From Allodiplogaster sudhausi (Eukaryota; Nematoda; Chromadorea; Rhabditida; Diplogasteridae), in assembly GCA_945643635.1 (NCBI GenBank), contig CALZFC010000033.1, positions 3,600,001 to 3,664,000 of the forward strand: DNA of 64,000 bases, given 5' to 3'. This document shows, piece after piece, positions 35,110 through 49,176 of the stretch. The position numbers and the translations under genes were made by a program. Numbering within the stretch: the stretch's first letter is position 1; each line of letters begins with the position of its first letter. The notes beneath the pieces were generated by a model. It was not told where the DNA came from and ran no database searches. It was given only the letters and a program-made list of their open reading frames with translations.

Positions 35110-38100
35110 ATGCCGCCCATGGCCAGCAAGCCGGAGAAGATGGAAGTGGACGAGAAGGCAGAAGATAGGAAGAAGGAGGAGACTCCAGAATTCCCTCCGA
35201 AGGACCCGGCGGTCGTCGCTTATGAAAGTTCGTCCTTGTTTCTCGAGTGCATTACACTGTCACCTTCTGTTAGGTTAAAAGTGTAGCTTGTTTCTCTGTG
35301 AGCCAATGGAAAGCGTCTTCTGTTAGTCAAAATATATGAGTTTTTTTTTTAAATTTAAATCGGGATAACCGTCGCTGACCTCTGCCATGTTCCTTGTCTT
35401 GGCATGACATTGTGCTCCTTTAAAGCGATCCACGATCAGCTGAGCGCCGTGGACAAGGGCGAGGCCCATCTGATCGGCCGCGTCTTGCAAGTGCTGCACA
35501 AAACGCGCAAGACGCTCACTTCCGAGGTCTTGTTTTCCTTCTTTTCTTCTTCTACAAACTCTTTTTAATAGTGTGTGTATTTTTAATAGAATACTAACAA
35601 CAAGACGCACACTTCTTTCTCTAGCTCCTTCATCGTCTCCTTCTCCTTCACACCGCGGCGGCCTCAAAGGAGCGCGATGAGCTGGCCTCATTCCTGCCGC
35701 CCTCGCCCAAGGTGGAACCGATGGAGACGGACTCGACTGACGCCGCGGCCGCCGCTCCGCGACCCAAGTGGGCCCCTTTTTCCCTCATATCATGATAGTT
35801 TATGCTTATTTAAGAATTTCCCTCGATTAAGAAATAATAATTTGCGAATATAAAATAATATCAGAGAAGCAGCGGGAAAGCCCAAGCGCCCCGTGGCCGC
35901 GACTGCTGAGGCAGACATGTACGTGCATCTCCTCGTGTTGCTCTACCTCGTTGACCAGAAGGATTACGAGAAGGCCAAGAACGCCGCCGAATTTCTCCTT
36001 CGGTGAGGAATTCAGTCGTCGAGCTCTCATACTGATAAAGGGAGATTGGAGAGTTAAAAAAAAGTTTATCTTATAGAATTCAAGAAACTTTGTACATCTT
36101 ACTACTGTAGCAATTATCTATTCTCTCAGCCGTATCGATGCGTATGACAAGCGCCACATGGATGGCATCACTGCCAAGGCTCTCTTCTATCTCGCACTCG
36201 TCAACGAGAAGCAAGGCAAACTCTTCTCACTTCGCAGGTATCCCGGAGAATGGCACCTGAAATAGATTGGGTCATCCTGTCGATAGCAGCAGGAAAATCT
36301 TCCCACTTCGGGAAATTGTTTTTCTGCTAAACACCAATTCTACACTCTTTTTGTTTGTAGTGAATAGTCCTGCGCTTGCCACTTGCGTTTGGGTCATATT
36401 CTTGAAATACTGTTCTCCCGTTACTTCCCTCCTCTTCAGCTACCTCAACGCTCGTCTCCGCTCTGCAACCCTCCGTCGCCACGCCGAATCCCAGGCTACG
36501 CTGATCTACACTCTCCTCCGTACCTACCTTATCCACCAGGAGTACCAGACGGCTGCCAAGCTCATCGACAAGGTTTGTGGATGCCTAACGATGTTGAAAG
36601 TATATCTTTAATTAAGAATACGAGTCATTCTACAGTAGCCCTTTTTAGTGTATCATTCATTTATAGTGTGTCAGAAAGTCCCTTCTCCAGGTCCAATTCC
36701 CTGCGAACGCGGGCAACAATGACATGGCCCGGTACGTGTACTACCGAGGAAGGATCGAGGCAATGCAGCTGAACTACACGGCAGCCATGGCATTCTTCCA
36801 GCAGGTTCACAATCATAATTAGGCTCGTCTCACTCTTCGTTTGCTCTTCGAACCACGGCGATGGAGAGAATATTAGTGAAAAATTGGCACGCACATTGGT
36901 TTTTTGCAATATGATTAAATGTATTTACAATGAAAGGCTTTAGTTTTGCATTAAGATTCTTGTGCTGGTCGTTATAGTTTCCTGGATGATATAAACGCGA
37001 TTTCAGGCGATGCGAAAAGCGCCGCAGGAGGCCGCGATTGGATTCAAGCAGAACGCACAGAAATGGATCGTTGTCATTGGACTGCTTCAGGTTTCTAGCT
37101 CGTTCTTATTCGCCTTCTCTGACCCGAGGCATACTGTATCTTCTTTCCTTCCTCTCAGGGCGAGATTCCCGAACGTCGCATCTTCCGCATTCCCTACTTC
37201 CGCAAGTGCCTGGTTCCCTATCTTCAGCTCACTCATGGTTTGCTTTATTTCTAGACATTCTTCTACAAGTATAATATATATTTAAAAGTAAGTTTTAGAA
37301 ATAAATATTTAGCTGTTCGCCTCGGAGATCTGGTCATGTTCAACGACGTGGTCCTCAAGTATGGAAAGGAGGTCAGCAGTTTAGAACATGGAAATCTGAA
37401 ATTTAATTTTGAATTCAAATTTCAAGGTCTCATTTGCACATTTTCAGTTTGAACGCGACGAGACACTGACTCTCATTGTTCGCCTTAGACAGAATGTCAT
37501 CAAGACTGCAGTTCGCCAGATCAGTCTCTCCTACTCGCGAATCTCCATTGCAGTAAGGGAGGGAAAGGGATGAGAAAAAGATATATGAGAACGAAAAAGA
37601 AATGGAGAGAGAGAGAGAGAGTTGGAGGAAAGATAACATCGATGCTTACAACGTCATTGTTCAGAACATTGGCAAGAAGCTCGGCATCGCCTCGGATGTT
37701 GAGACCGAATACATGGTCTGTTGTTTATTCTGATTTTTTTTTTCAATTACTCGACTAATGTATAATAGTGCTGAAGAAAGCATGGTTTCTTTCCAGGTGG
37801 CCAAGGCCATTTCTGACGGGTCCATCGAAGCTTCTCTCACCTGCGGAGAGTCGGGCACCAAGGAGGTGCGATTCTCCTTCATTTATTCCCTTTCACCCTT
37901 TTTCTTTTGATGGAGAGTGGAAATTCAGCATGCTGTTTGGAGGAAATATTAAAGCTTGTTTTCTGAGGAACAGCAGCTTTTATTTTAAAGCTTTTTATTG
38001 GAAATACCATTGGTTAGATGAATATATTATACTACTGCATGAATATATTTAATAGATGTACCTTTGTAAGCAGTGAAAGGGCATAAATAAATAAAATAAC

Positions 38101-38853
38101 TTTCCAGGCTGGAACTCGCTTCATGCAGTCGGCGGAGACTGCTGACGTGTACAGGACCAGCGAGCCACAGTCGCACTTTGACAATCGTATTACGTTAGTT
38201 TTTTTTATATTTTTAGTGTGATAGTAAATTGACACTATTCCAAAACACGGAATTAAGAAAAGCTTAGTAAATAATAGTATTTAATGATCTTAAGTGGATG
38301 CCGCTGAATAAGTCCTGAAGATGAGTGATGGGGGAAAGTTGTTTGTGTACGCTAGGTGAAGAATTACATGCAATCTTGATGGTGATTAGTCTTGCGAAGT
38401 TTTCTGACGAGGGATGGGAAAGTTGTTTGTAAGCGATTCTACACATGAATGGTGCGCTAATGTAGTCAGCAATGAAAGTAAAATGCTAGATAAGAGCTGG
38501 AAAAAGTTTTGCAATCCGAATTAACTGAAGTGCTGCTCAAGGTACTGCCTGGAGCTGCACAACCAGGCCGTCAAGGCCCTCCGCTACCCGCCCAAGACAA
38601 ATGTCGAAGTCGAGAGCATTGAGCAGCAACGCGAGCGGGAGCAACAGGTTTATTTTCTTCTCAGAAAAAGCTGCACTAAAATGTATGATTTAACCTATTT
38701 GTGCTTGTTTTGCGCTTATTAATAGTTTTCATGTTACTTCCGAATTTATAATAAAATTAACTTTAAACGGTCGATGGCCGCTGACCTGGATTTTGCTTGC
38801 AGGAGCTGGAGTATGCGAAGGGCATGGCCGAGGAGGACGATGATGATTTCTGA
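35110..38853 (+). CDS. PSMD3: 26S proteasome non-ATPase regulatory subunit 3 (RPN3/PSMD3)
   Basis: Scaffold subunit of the 19S lid. The start at 35110 gives [16 protein letters not shown], 5 nt after an AAGTTGCAG acceptor. Exons read in order: [20 protein letters not shown] (about 35430), a proline/alanine-rich linker, [20 protein letters not shown] (about 35915), [20 protein letters not shown] (about 36490), [20 protein letters not shown] (about 36730), [20 protein letters not shown] (about 37062 and 37159), then the PCI part: [20 protein letters not shown] (about 37485), [20 protein letters not shown] and [18 protein letters not shown] (about 38545). It ends in an acidic EEDDDDF, as RPN3 does. 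Every block matches RPN3 in order, with no sign of disruption. Confidence 0.95.
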
Positions 38854-39359
38854 ACGGATCTCCACTCAAGAAGCCTTTCTATATATTTTGGCGCTAATTA
38901 TACTGATTTTGAATTTAATGTCTTTTATTATTTCTCCTGCGCAATTTTCATTCAACTCTCGCGCATAGTTTCTCTGATGCCATGTTATTCATGTGCATCC
39001 CCCGGAATGGCTGGATTGATATTTTTACTGGAGAAGTGAAGAAAGCGTGTGATTATATTTTTGTCAGTAAATAAATGCTAATTTATCTGATTAATTCTTG
39101 GAGATAATGCATGTGAAGGTTCAATGCCAGAGTCGTTGCGGATATCTTTGTTGATGAAGAGGAAATGTCGCCGATACTTTAATAAGGCACTGCTTCTTTT
39201 CAATGTAGTAGGTGCAGATACACGTGTTAAGTGGCTACTGCTAAGGGAATTCCCTATTTATGGCCGAAAATGCGGAATTTAATTGTTATTCGTGAAGAGT
39301 AAGTGGAGAATTTACACCAATCGTTATTTAGAAGGGGAAAATACTGTAAGTAGTTCAGA
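38854..39359. other. Spacer PSMD3 / MRPL32
   Basis: 506 bp between two same-strand genes. AATAAATG occurs near 39071. GTAGTTCAG ends 1 nt before the MRPL32 ATG. It is longer than a typical C. elegans operon gap (about 100 bp), so an operon is possible but not shown. Confidence 0.5.
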
Positions 39360-40777
39360 ATGCTGCGCAGTGCGTTGACGCGCCTGAATGCGGTTGTGGA
39401 TGAGGCGATTCTCCGCCTTGGCGGAGGCGGTTTCCCTCCAATCGCCCCTGCCCTCGCTATTGACCCCTCAGGCTCGTCCCCTGTTGGTGCCGCGTCATCC
39501 CAGGTTTCGATATCTTCCCTAATGCCGTGTCTACCGTAATCCGATCAAGCAAAAGCCGGGATCCTGAACAGAAACCTTTACAGGGCTACTCGCTCGAGCA
39601 GCTGGTCTCCGACATGCGCACGCTCTGGGGAGTACCCAAGTACCGGACAAGCAAACGTTAGATTATATCTTCACTTTATTCTTCCTTTTCATTGTGTCTG
39701 GTCACAACTCGGCGAGACATGTTAGAAGTGGAGAAAAGCGAAAAACTTTTACCAAATTGGCTGATTCCCTTGCTCTTAACTGTTTTTATTGGTGTGTTTT
39801 TATGGGTGGGATGTATCGCTTTCTACAATAGTTCGAGTCGAAATTTCGAGAAAATGGGACAGGATCTGTATTTATAAAAAAGGAAATCGTACGCTAAGCA
39901 TGCCATATCTTCTGGTTTCTTTTATATGCAAATCATTCCTCATTCTTCTTCCTCTTCAGCCAAGAAACAGACGCGTAAGTTTGCGTACACTCGCGTGTAC
40001 ACTCCATTCGGAGAGGTGGCCGCCTGTGACAAGTGTGGCAGTGTCCACGAGGCAGGAGTCATCTGCGGAGTGTGCTACGAAAAGGTTGGAGAGGGGGGCG
40101 GGGGCTAAGAATTAAGGATAAGGCCAGCGAGGTGTTAAGTTATTTGGGATTGTTATGCCACTGTCATATATATGTCTTGCTCTTAAGCGATTTCCCATGC
40201 TTTCCAATGCCATTTGACCGCCATCGTAAGGAATCTCGAAATATAAAAAATTAGTCCGCGAATCTGGAATGCAAACCTCCAATTTATTGCTGTTCAATTG
40301 ATTGAGACATTTTTATTTGACTGTACAATGATTTGCAAAACAGAATCAGTTTCAAGGTTCGTGAACTGACGAATGCGATCAAAATGAAGATGATGGAATA
40401 CAATCCGTACAAGGGAGAAATGCCGGACAAGGAAGTCAAGGTGAGAGAACTTATCGTTTCTTATTCTTATTTAAAGCAAACGTTGAAATGGCTATGTTTT
40501 TTCTTGTTATTTTACGAGTGTTTTATGAAAAGGGGGGCACTTGAAAGCAAAAAAAAGACCCACTGCTTTTCTGTCTTTTAATTTCGATTTTAGAGGAGAA
40601 AAATTAATTTGTTGCTAGTAGACTAAGTACATGAAAGCGAAGAGTACATGAAAACGAAATCTATCCACAGGTTCGATTCAAAAATGACGAAGAGGAAGGA
40701 GTGAAGAATGGGATGAGAGTAGTGGAATTGGAACGAGAGAGGCCCAGCTGGTTCCGGCCCCAACTTCTTAGGAAGTA
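39360..40777 (+). CDS. MRPL32: Mitochondrial large-subunit ribosomal protein bL32m
   Basis: The start gives MLRSALTRLNAVVDEAILRL, an amphipathic mitochondrial leader. The mature part contains AKKQTRKFAYTRVYTPF-like basic sequence and the L32 zinc ribbon CDKCGSVHEAGVICGVCYEK (about 40026-40085), with the two CxxC pairs in place. The next exon continues VRELTNAIKMKMMEYNPYKG, which requires a TTTCAAG acceptor near 40356. The last exon gives VVELERERPSWF near 40720-40755, the conserved animal bL32m C-terminus. Stop at 40775-40777. In yeast and mammals bL32m is cleaved by the m-AAA protease before assembly. TTCAG lies 1 nt before the ATG, a likely trans-splice acceptor. Confidence 0.93.
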
Positions 40778-41642
40778 AGCTGTCTCTGTTCACTTTATAC
40801 AGTTCGAGTTGTTTTTGTTTTCCTGTAGCTTTTTGATAAAGACAGAATAGTTGCTTTTGTTATTTCTGTTAAAAACTTGTGTCATGTAACGTTTTGGAAT
40901 TTTTTTACTGCTGCTGATACGCAAATGATTAAATTGTTGAGACGGCAAAATTCGCCTATTCTTGTTGACTAACAATGAAGAATTCAACAAACGAAGTGAG
41001 CAGAGAAGACTGGGCAATAGTAATCCTGCGCTTGCACATCAAAGCCTGTGAATTACATTCTCACAAGGGCAGAATGGCTCAGATTTGCTCTGCTCAACAG
41101 AGCGACAAGATGTAATTATGGAAGAGGGAGAAGGGCATCCATGGGGTACCGTATACTCGAACCTTATGGAGCTCTACATCTGAGTCTAGTGGTGGCACAG
41201 CAACGGGGGTTTCACCTCCTCGAGAGTCCTCCAGACAAGCGCAAAATATTGGCTTCAAAGTCTTTTATTTCATTGGATTGTGCAGCTTTCTGCTCGTGTT
41301 TGGTGGAAGTATTGAATAGAAGGTTGTCCAGGAAGCTGAAAAAGGACAGAATTATACTTATTTTTGGCCCTTCTCAACTACAATTTGGCAGTATTTGTCG
41401 ACGAACTTCTTGCCGCCTATCTTTTATACAGTTCTTCTTGCATGCAATAGAGTTTAAGCACATCAACTTTGTGAGAGAGCCAGAGAATGTTGATGCCATT
41501 AATGGGAATTAGATTCGTTGTAATGAAGGCAAAAAGATGACTCCTGGTCTGTTTCATTGTACTCTCTTTATCTCTCTCTTTCTCTCTTGCCTCTTTAATT
41601 TCCTTTCCTCCTCTGTAATTCTTTTTTCTTTCTTTCTGCCCT

Positions 41643-41676
<34 letters not shown>

Positions 41677-42304
41677 ACTCTCAAACTTTCCTCCATCACC
41701 TCTCTTTATAAGACGCCTACAAATGATGCATTTTTCCGGGTCTGCCAGAGTGTAAATGCTGTTTTAGAGAGAAGTATCAGCACCATACGTTTCTTCTTCT
41801 GTGCGGAACTCCTTGTCCTTCCTTGGAAGCCGTCCAAACAGTCGAGAACAAGCAGCCCTTCTCTCTCGACCTTTTCACGAATACCTATATAAATGTCATC
41901 TATTGATAATGTATTTTGATATTGCATTGACTTTGATTGATTAATATACTCGCGTTATTGTCTACAAAGTACAGTACCCTTTCTGTTCCAATTTGATCTC
42001 CTCGAAGACTGCGGCCTGAGATGAATGCCATCTCTTCGGCCAGCGTTTAGACTACGAGCAAAATTCGCATTATCCAAATTGTGCATTCTTCTCTCTCTCT
42101 CTTGTCACTCTCTCTTCTTTCTCTCTTCTCTCTCTCTCTCCCTCCTCTCTTTCCTTGGAATTTTTTTTCCAATTTAACGGGCCAACTCGAATGGTAAGCA
42201 TGATGTCTTTTCATGTCCACCGGAAACAATGCGAAAGGTGTACGGCTTCGAGATGCGAAAGAAGCACATTCAAATTTCCCCTCGTTCTCTCTCTCTCTCT
42301 CTCG

Positions 42305-42338
<34 letters not shown>

Positions 42339-42660
42339 TTAGCTTCCTCTCTGTTTTCTTATGCTTGAAATCTCTCCCTTACTCCTCATTGACAATCTCC
42401 GTTCCTTTCCTCTGACTGCCTCCGCTCAGTCTCGGCCTGACATATCGAAAGCAGTTGAGATGATGACTACATTGAGCCCCTTCTGATCTGATTCGCTCTC
42501 GCTCACTGGCATCTCTCATTTTCATATCTCACTTCATCCTTCTCTCTTCATTGGCCCTTGGCCAATGGCAGCGATAAATTCGAGAATGACAACAAGCAGT
42601 TTTAGGAAGAGGAATGAGAGACAGAAAGAAAGAGGGAGAGACAGAAAGAGAGAGAGACAC

Positions 42661-42693
<33 letters not shown>

Positions 42694-43092
42694 GAGAGAG
42701 AGAGAGAATGATAGCCAGAGAGAGAGAAAAAGGGAGATAAAGCCAGAGAGAGAGAGAGAGAGAGAGACATTAAATCAATGAAAATAATGGCTTAAAATAT
42801 ATCTAGTACGCAACACGAAGTATAAAAAAATATATTTAGCAGGATTACCATCTTAATCGCTCTTTGCTCTTGTATTTGCTGCGCTTTTGAAATACGGTTA
42901 ATCAGCAGTTCGAGATCTTGCAGCCCACCACGCAACACTCCTTGAGTTCACTCTTGCTACTTTTTCAGACCAAATTGCCTTCTTTGTTCTGGTTCGCTGA
43001 AGTTAGTGCCAGAGCATCTATTTTATAGAGTTTCTGAACTTGCGTCATGCAGTCTCATTCAGGGCTTATCCACACTCTTCCTCTTTTCTCTG

Positions 43093-43304
43093 TTCCTTCT
43101 CTCTCTCTCTCCCTCTCTCTCTCTCCCTCTAACTCCCTCTCTGTCTCTCTGTCTCTCTCTTTTTCTCTTTCTCTCTATTCACTATTCTCTCTCTTTCTCT
43201 CTCTTTCTCTTTCACTCTCTCTCTCTCTCTCTCTTTCACTCTCTCGCTCTCTCTCTCTCTTTCACTCTCTCTCTCTCTCTTTCACTCTCTCGCTCCCTGT
43301 CTCT

Positions 43305-43354
<50 letters not shown>

Positions 43355-43560
43355 CTCTCTCTCATTCTCTCTCTATTTCTCTCTCTCTCATTCTCTCTCT
43401 CTCATTCTCTCTCCCTCTTTCTCTCTCTATTTCTCTCTCTCTCATTCTCTCTTTCCCTCTCATTCTCTCCCTTTCTCTCCCTCTGGCTCTTTCTCTCGCT
43501 CTCTCTATCTCTTTCTCTCTCCCTCTGTCAGTTACCATTTCTATTTCTCTATCCATCCCT
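43093..43560. repeat. Longest CT microsatellite block
   Basis: About 470 bp of nearly pure CT dinucleotides with occasional CCCTCT, TTTCT, CATT and CGCT interruptions. A GA block follows at about 43768-43870 in the same strand reading, so the two could pair. Confidence 0.9.
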
Positions 43561-43831
43561 CTCTCATCCTCATTCCATCTCTCGCTTTCTTCTAATATCA
43601 TCTAATCTTTGTTTTCGTCATTCTCATAAATTCCTGTACAATAATAAACGTCTTGCTTCAAAAGTGAATACAATCTGCAGAAATCGGATGCGGATGCACC
43701 CATTTCACCTCCCACTTCGTTGTGTTTCCCTCGGCTCGTTCAAATCCGACTTTTTCGGCCCGGAAAAGAGAGTGAGAGTGAATGAGAGAAAGAGAGAGAG
43801 AAAGGGAAAGAGAGAGTGAGTGAGAGAGAGA

Positions 43832-43871
<40 letters not shown>

Positions 43872-44115
43872 ATGAGAGACTAAATGAGAGCGTGTAGCCG
43901 AAGTTCTAATAAAAGGTGCATGGGCGGCGTCGAAAACTGCATCACATATTTTTTAAATTTGCATTTCTTGCAGCTCGCATTTAAAACTGGCTGTGGGCAT
44001 CTCATAGATGAAAACAAGAGTATCTTATAATTGAATGCTCGTGACTTTCACTCCCGTCATGGTCTTTGCTCCCAAAGAAGATCAGTAATCGTCAGGTGAT
44101 TAACTGGAGATCTTG

Positions 44116-44164
44116 GAGAGAGAGAGAGAGAGCGAGAGAGTGAAAGAGAGCGAGAGAGAGAGAG

Positions 44165-44208
<44 letters not shown>

Positions 44209-44212
44209 CGGG
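44116..44212. repeat. GA microsatellite block
   Basis: About 95 bp of GA dinucleotides with a few GCGA and GTGA interruptions. One of many similar blocks in this region (others near 42640-42770, 45550-45620, 48740-48780, 50640-50775, 54270-54380, 55250-55420 and 56700-56760). Confidence 0.9.
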
Positions 44213-45550
44213 AGGCATGGATAAGGAATTCAGAGTCCATCCAGATGTTTGCCGTTCGTTCCTCGTCGCCTTTTTATCCCTTTGCACTCGGCAAGATCGA
44301 GGAAGGAGGATTAGAGGGGCTTCTAAAGAAGCAGTTCAGGCATAGTATCTAGGCGTGCTTGAATGGCACATGGAACAGGTCGGGCGAGTAAGGTAACGTT
44401 TAGAGAAAGAGAGAGAGAGGGAGTGGGAGAAAAAGATATAATGGGATGGAGAGAGAGAGAGAGAGTGATAGAGATAAATTAGAACAGACAGAATTATATG
44501 TTCTGGGGCATTTCAGTCAAATCATTGTTGCGGTCAACGGAAGGTCATTCTTTGAGAAAGAAAGAAGAGCATATTTGTATTTATGTATAATGCGAAGAAA
44601 AAATAAATATACAGATCCATGATAAAAATGCCAGCCATAAGTATTACAGCAGCCCGTTTGATCTCTCTCCATTAATGCAGACGAAAGATGTCTTCTGTCG
44701 TTTTATTCCTCCTTCCTCATGGGCAATGATCATAAAGACTCTTCTCGTCCTTCAGGCGATTTAAGTCCTTCTTGTCGAGCATCCAACGATATCTCTGCTC
44801 ACTCCAAACTGCCTTCCTAGCACAGAAAAAGAAGATGATGTCTGCGAGCATATGTGGTGGGATGGTTCATATCTTGCTCTCTCTCTCTCTCTCCCTCTCT
44901 CTCACTCTCTCTCTCTCTCTATGCACTCTTTCTCTCTCTTACTCTCTTACTCTCTCACACACTCTCCCCTCCTTCCTCTATAACTCTACTGCTGTAATGA
45001 GCATCATCTCTCAAACTTCATCTCCTTTCAAATGTTTCCGCATTTCAGACAGACCGCCTGAGGCATCGCTATCTGGCCACACCGTTTCCTTTTGCTTTTA
45101 TTTTCAGTAAAGAGAGAGAAAGGGAGAGGAAGGATTCAGAGAAAGAAAAGATGTAGACAGAGAGAGAGAGAGTAAGAGAAAGAGAGAAAAGTTCTCTCCT
45201 CAGACCCATCACACACGTCTTTTATCTCTTACTTCCCATCAGGATGTTTAATAATTCTTCTTCTAGCCGCAAGCAGCACAATCTTTTTCTCTCTGTTCTC
45301 TCTCTTTCTCTCTCACCCCTCTCTCTCTCTCTCTTAAAGATAGAGAATGAGAAAGAGGGAATAGTGAATTTAGTCTCTATCCTTCTTCATATGCTTTTAC
45401 TCTTCAAAGTACCAAGTCTCTCGCCTCCACGCCCCTTCTCTCTCTTTATCTCCTTCTATACCTCTCCCACGTGCCCTCGCCTCAGGATGCGTTATTTCGC
45501 GCGTTCCTCCTTGTCCCTCGCTCATAATCATTCAATAGGCTTAGTGAAGT

Positions 45551-45594
<44 letters not shown>

Positions 45595-47064
45595 AGAGAG
45601 AGAGAGAGAGAGCATTTGTCCCCGCACTTTCTCACGCCGCATACATAGTAGTACGTTGGAATGCCACGCCGAAAGTAGCACTCTCAGAAGACCTTCTAAA
45701 CATTTGTCTCATCTCTGGCTCCACTTGGAACTGTCATTGCCTTAAGACACTCTGTCCGTATGCGGTTGCCTTCCATGATGACTCTCACGGAGAGTGAAAT
45801 GTATTCGTGCTTTTGCTGGTATGTTATTATCTCTCCGCTTTTCTCGCTATCTGTTCCTCTGTTTCTCTCTACTTCTCTCTTTCTTTCTTCTTTCTCTGTC
45901 TGTCTCTCTACCTCTTCTTTCCCACTTGCTCAACTGATCTCACCTTCAGCGACCGCTGACCCCCTGCCTCTTCTCCATCTAAGAGATTCTTCCCTGTGGC
46001 TATCTCTCTCTATCAGTAGTAATCCGCGCATGGCTGCTTATTCCGGTGGCCATGCAGCGAGGCGTGCATTTGCAGGCGGGCTTCATGAGGACATCATCTT
46101 CATTGTCTTCTCTCTCTTCTCCCTGCTCTCTCTCTGTCTCTCTCTCCTCCCACTTCTCTCTCTCTCTCTTCTCTCACTTCTCTCTCTCTCTTCTCTCTCT
46201 TCTCTCCCTCTAATCTTTCTCTCACTCTTCTCTCGTGTCCCCTCTCTTTCTTCCTTATCCTGGCATACAAAAGTATGCTTCGACGCATACAAAATGATCT
46301 GCCCTCCAGATTGTTTCACGCATTCATGCTGCCCGATTCCATTCACTATTCATCCAATCACCATCATTTTCAAGTCTCAATCTCTTCATTTCCCCTAGCT
46401 CTCTCTCTATCTCTCTCTCTCTTTCTCTCTCTCGCTCTCTCTCTCTTTCGCTCTCTCTCGTTCTCATCAATCTTACTTTCCAATTGCCTAACCCCACAAG
46501 GACAAAGAAAGTTATGCACAAGTTTGAGAAGACGTGAGAGCTTCATGTCTGTTGTAGTGCGAATTGGAGAGAATATATAAATTCCACAGAAATATCGACG
46601 GCCCTATTGAAAGGAATGACATTTTCAACCCCTTCTCCAATTCATTTCTGTCTTTCCTCCTCTCCCTTGTGCTCTTGAATTTTCCCAGGCACTTTCCTGC
46701 TGCAGCGGCCACTAAAGAGTATCACTGCATCAGCACCGCTTTGTTTTATCTTCTCTTCTGTGTTCCATTCTTTAGTTGCATATTTCTTACATCTTTTTTT
46801 TAATGGTCCTTTAGTGATTATAAGCTGGCGAATTAAATGCTAATCAGCGATAATCGGTTCAAGGACTTACAAAATCTGTTGTCATTTCAGATGTTTTATG
46901 TATGTACATGTGTTTGCGCCTAGATTCCCATCCAACATACCGTAGTATATTACATGGATTCTCTCATGTCAGCCAGTCTGCTTCATGCTCAAAGCATTTC
47001 ATTGCTCGCCTTACAACTCTTTCTACCTTTTTAGCTTTTTCCCCCCTCCCTCCCTCTTTCTCTC

Positions 47065-47114
<50 letters not shown>

Positions 47115-48307
47115 TTCCATGCTTTCAGAGGGCGAGGAGAGAGTTGATTATAGAGATTTCAATAAAGAAAAACCGAGATACTATGACGAGAGACATAAAG
47201 GAAGGAAATAGCGAAAGATGAAGAGAGAGAGAAAGAGTAAGATTAAGAAAGAAAGGACATAAAGAGAGAGTCTCTTTTATTTCGCATACTTTCATGCCTT
47301 CCGGCACAGCCGCGCTTCTTCTCACTGCAGAGAAGCCAGCGGCTGCCCTCTTCTCGGCACTTTCCGGTCTCCCTCACATTCCCTCCCTCTCTCTCTCTAT
47401 CTCTTTAGCTTTCCCTTTCTCTGTCTCTGTCTGTGTCTCTCTTTCTCTCTCTCTCTGTCTCATAAACTTTCACTGTTCTCTCTCTTTCCTCCATTCTATT
47501 GTCCTACAGTCAGAAGAAGCTGCATCCCTTTTTTGCACCTTCTGTATATTCCGGTCTGTATCATCATCGGATGTCAATTCTGTAGCAGGGGAAGAGCAAC
47601 TGTCGCTTTCATTCGCTTTTTCTGTTCCCTCACTCTCTTTATCTTCTCTCGCTTTCACTCTTCTCTCTCTCTCTCTCTCTCTTTATCTTCTTTATCGCTT
47701 TCATTCTCTCTCTCTCTCTCTTTATCTTCTTTCTCTTCTCACTCTCTCTCACTCTCTCTCTCTCTCTCTCTCTCCGCCTGAATGAGACAGTTTCTTCCTC
47801 ATTCCATCGTCTAATGTCCTCCTCCCAATGCCTTCGACTCCTTGGTGGCTAACGCTATGATATCCGACCTTCCTGTTCCTCTCTCACTATCCATATCTCA
47901 AAGACTGGGCTCACACCGTTAATCACAGTCTTCTTCTTCCTTGGCCTCTTCGCCAGTTATCTTATTGTATATTTTTTAACCCGATCACTTGACCCAAACC
48001 AATTAACCTTGAAACGCTAGGAATTCGGTATCCGATCTTTGATATCGACCTCTTCAGTTTTATTGTTACAGTATTTATAATTATAATATTTTTAACTTGA
48101 CCATGAGCCAAATTTAGAATTCGATCGTCCTAGCACACCTTTTTTCCTCATCTTTGGCTGCAAGAGCGGCCACAACAACAAGCATCAACAATTATAAACG
48201 ACCTTAGCCAAGTGAAGGGTCAAGGAGGGACAGTGACAGAGGTGAACTACTGTGAGAGAGAGAGAAAGAAGATAGAGTGAGAGGGAGAGAGAGAGAGTGT
48301 GGGAAGA

Positions 48308-48339
<32 letters not shown>

Positions 48340-48477
48340 GAAATCAAGAGGGCAATATTGAATGAGATATAAGAGGCAGAAAAAGTGGTGGGAGTGCGCG
48401 AGAACGAAGGCTGAGATCATATGGGAAGAGAAAGCAGTAAATTGTAAGAGTGGAAGAATGTAAGAGAAAGAGAAAGT

Positions 48478-48509
<32 letters not shown>

Positions 48510-48738
48510 CAGCCAGTGGATGCCCTTCCTTGTTGAATTCTTATTCTCTCTCTCATTCTCTCATTCTCTCTCTTCCTGCTCTTTTTCGTTCTCTCGTTCT
48601 CTATGCCCTAAGAACTTCATCATAACAGTCTACACATACTGTCTGGTATTGCTTAGCATCTCTGGGCGATCTTTCACTTCTCTTCTCTTGATGTTTCTGG
48701 CTCTGCATATCTCTCTGACTTCTTGACGTAGAGTATGG

Positions 48739-48782
<44 letters not shown>

Positions 48783-49176
48783 TACAGTACCGCTCAACGA
48801 CGAGGGGTCAATGCTATGTCGGCTATGGCGGCTATAGCCAAATGGGCCATGTGGAATATCTCGCTGCAGAAAGAGTTTTCAGGCAATTCACATATCAATA
48901 TGGGATCCTGGAATTTTTCTTTACCAATGCCATTTAAAAAATCTAGAAAATCGTTGAAATTTTGTGAAACTTGTCTTTGCATGACATACAGTGACAAATT
49001 GGGTGCGTTGCCATATAGTTTGTGTGTTGTGTGTTTTAAGTTCTTCGAAAGTTGCCAATTTCAAGTGGAAAGACGAACGTCGGCTCTGGTTTTTTTTCCT
49101 TTGATGCTGCTTTCGTTTTTTTTTGTCGTTCTAAAGCTATTTAAACACTATATTTTCAACAAAAAAATTTGCATTG

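Noticed and set aside
41048..41512. 154-codon open frame downstream of MRPL32
   Set aside because: Not low complexity, so looked at closely, but no family likeness and no upstream promoter or acceptor. It could be a chance frame or an orphan.
43006..43605. 199-codon open frame of Ser/Leu repeats
   Set aside because: Pure CT microsatellite translated; the overlapping frames give the same kind of repeat. No start context, no domain.
45244..46398. Several 130-210 codon frames in the CT/GA region
   Set aside because: Made of CT/GA tracts joined by short unique pieces, with no similarity or splice logic.
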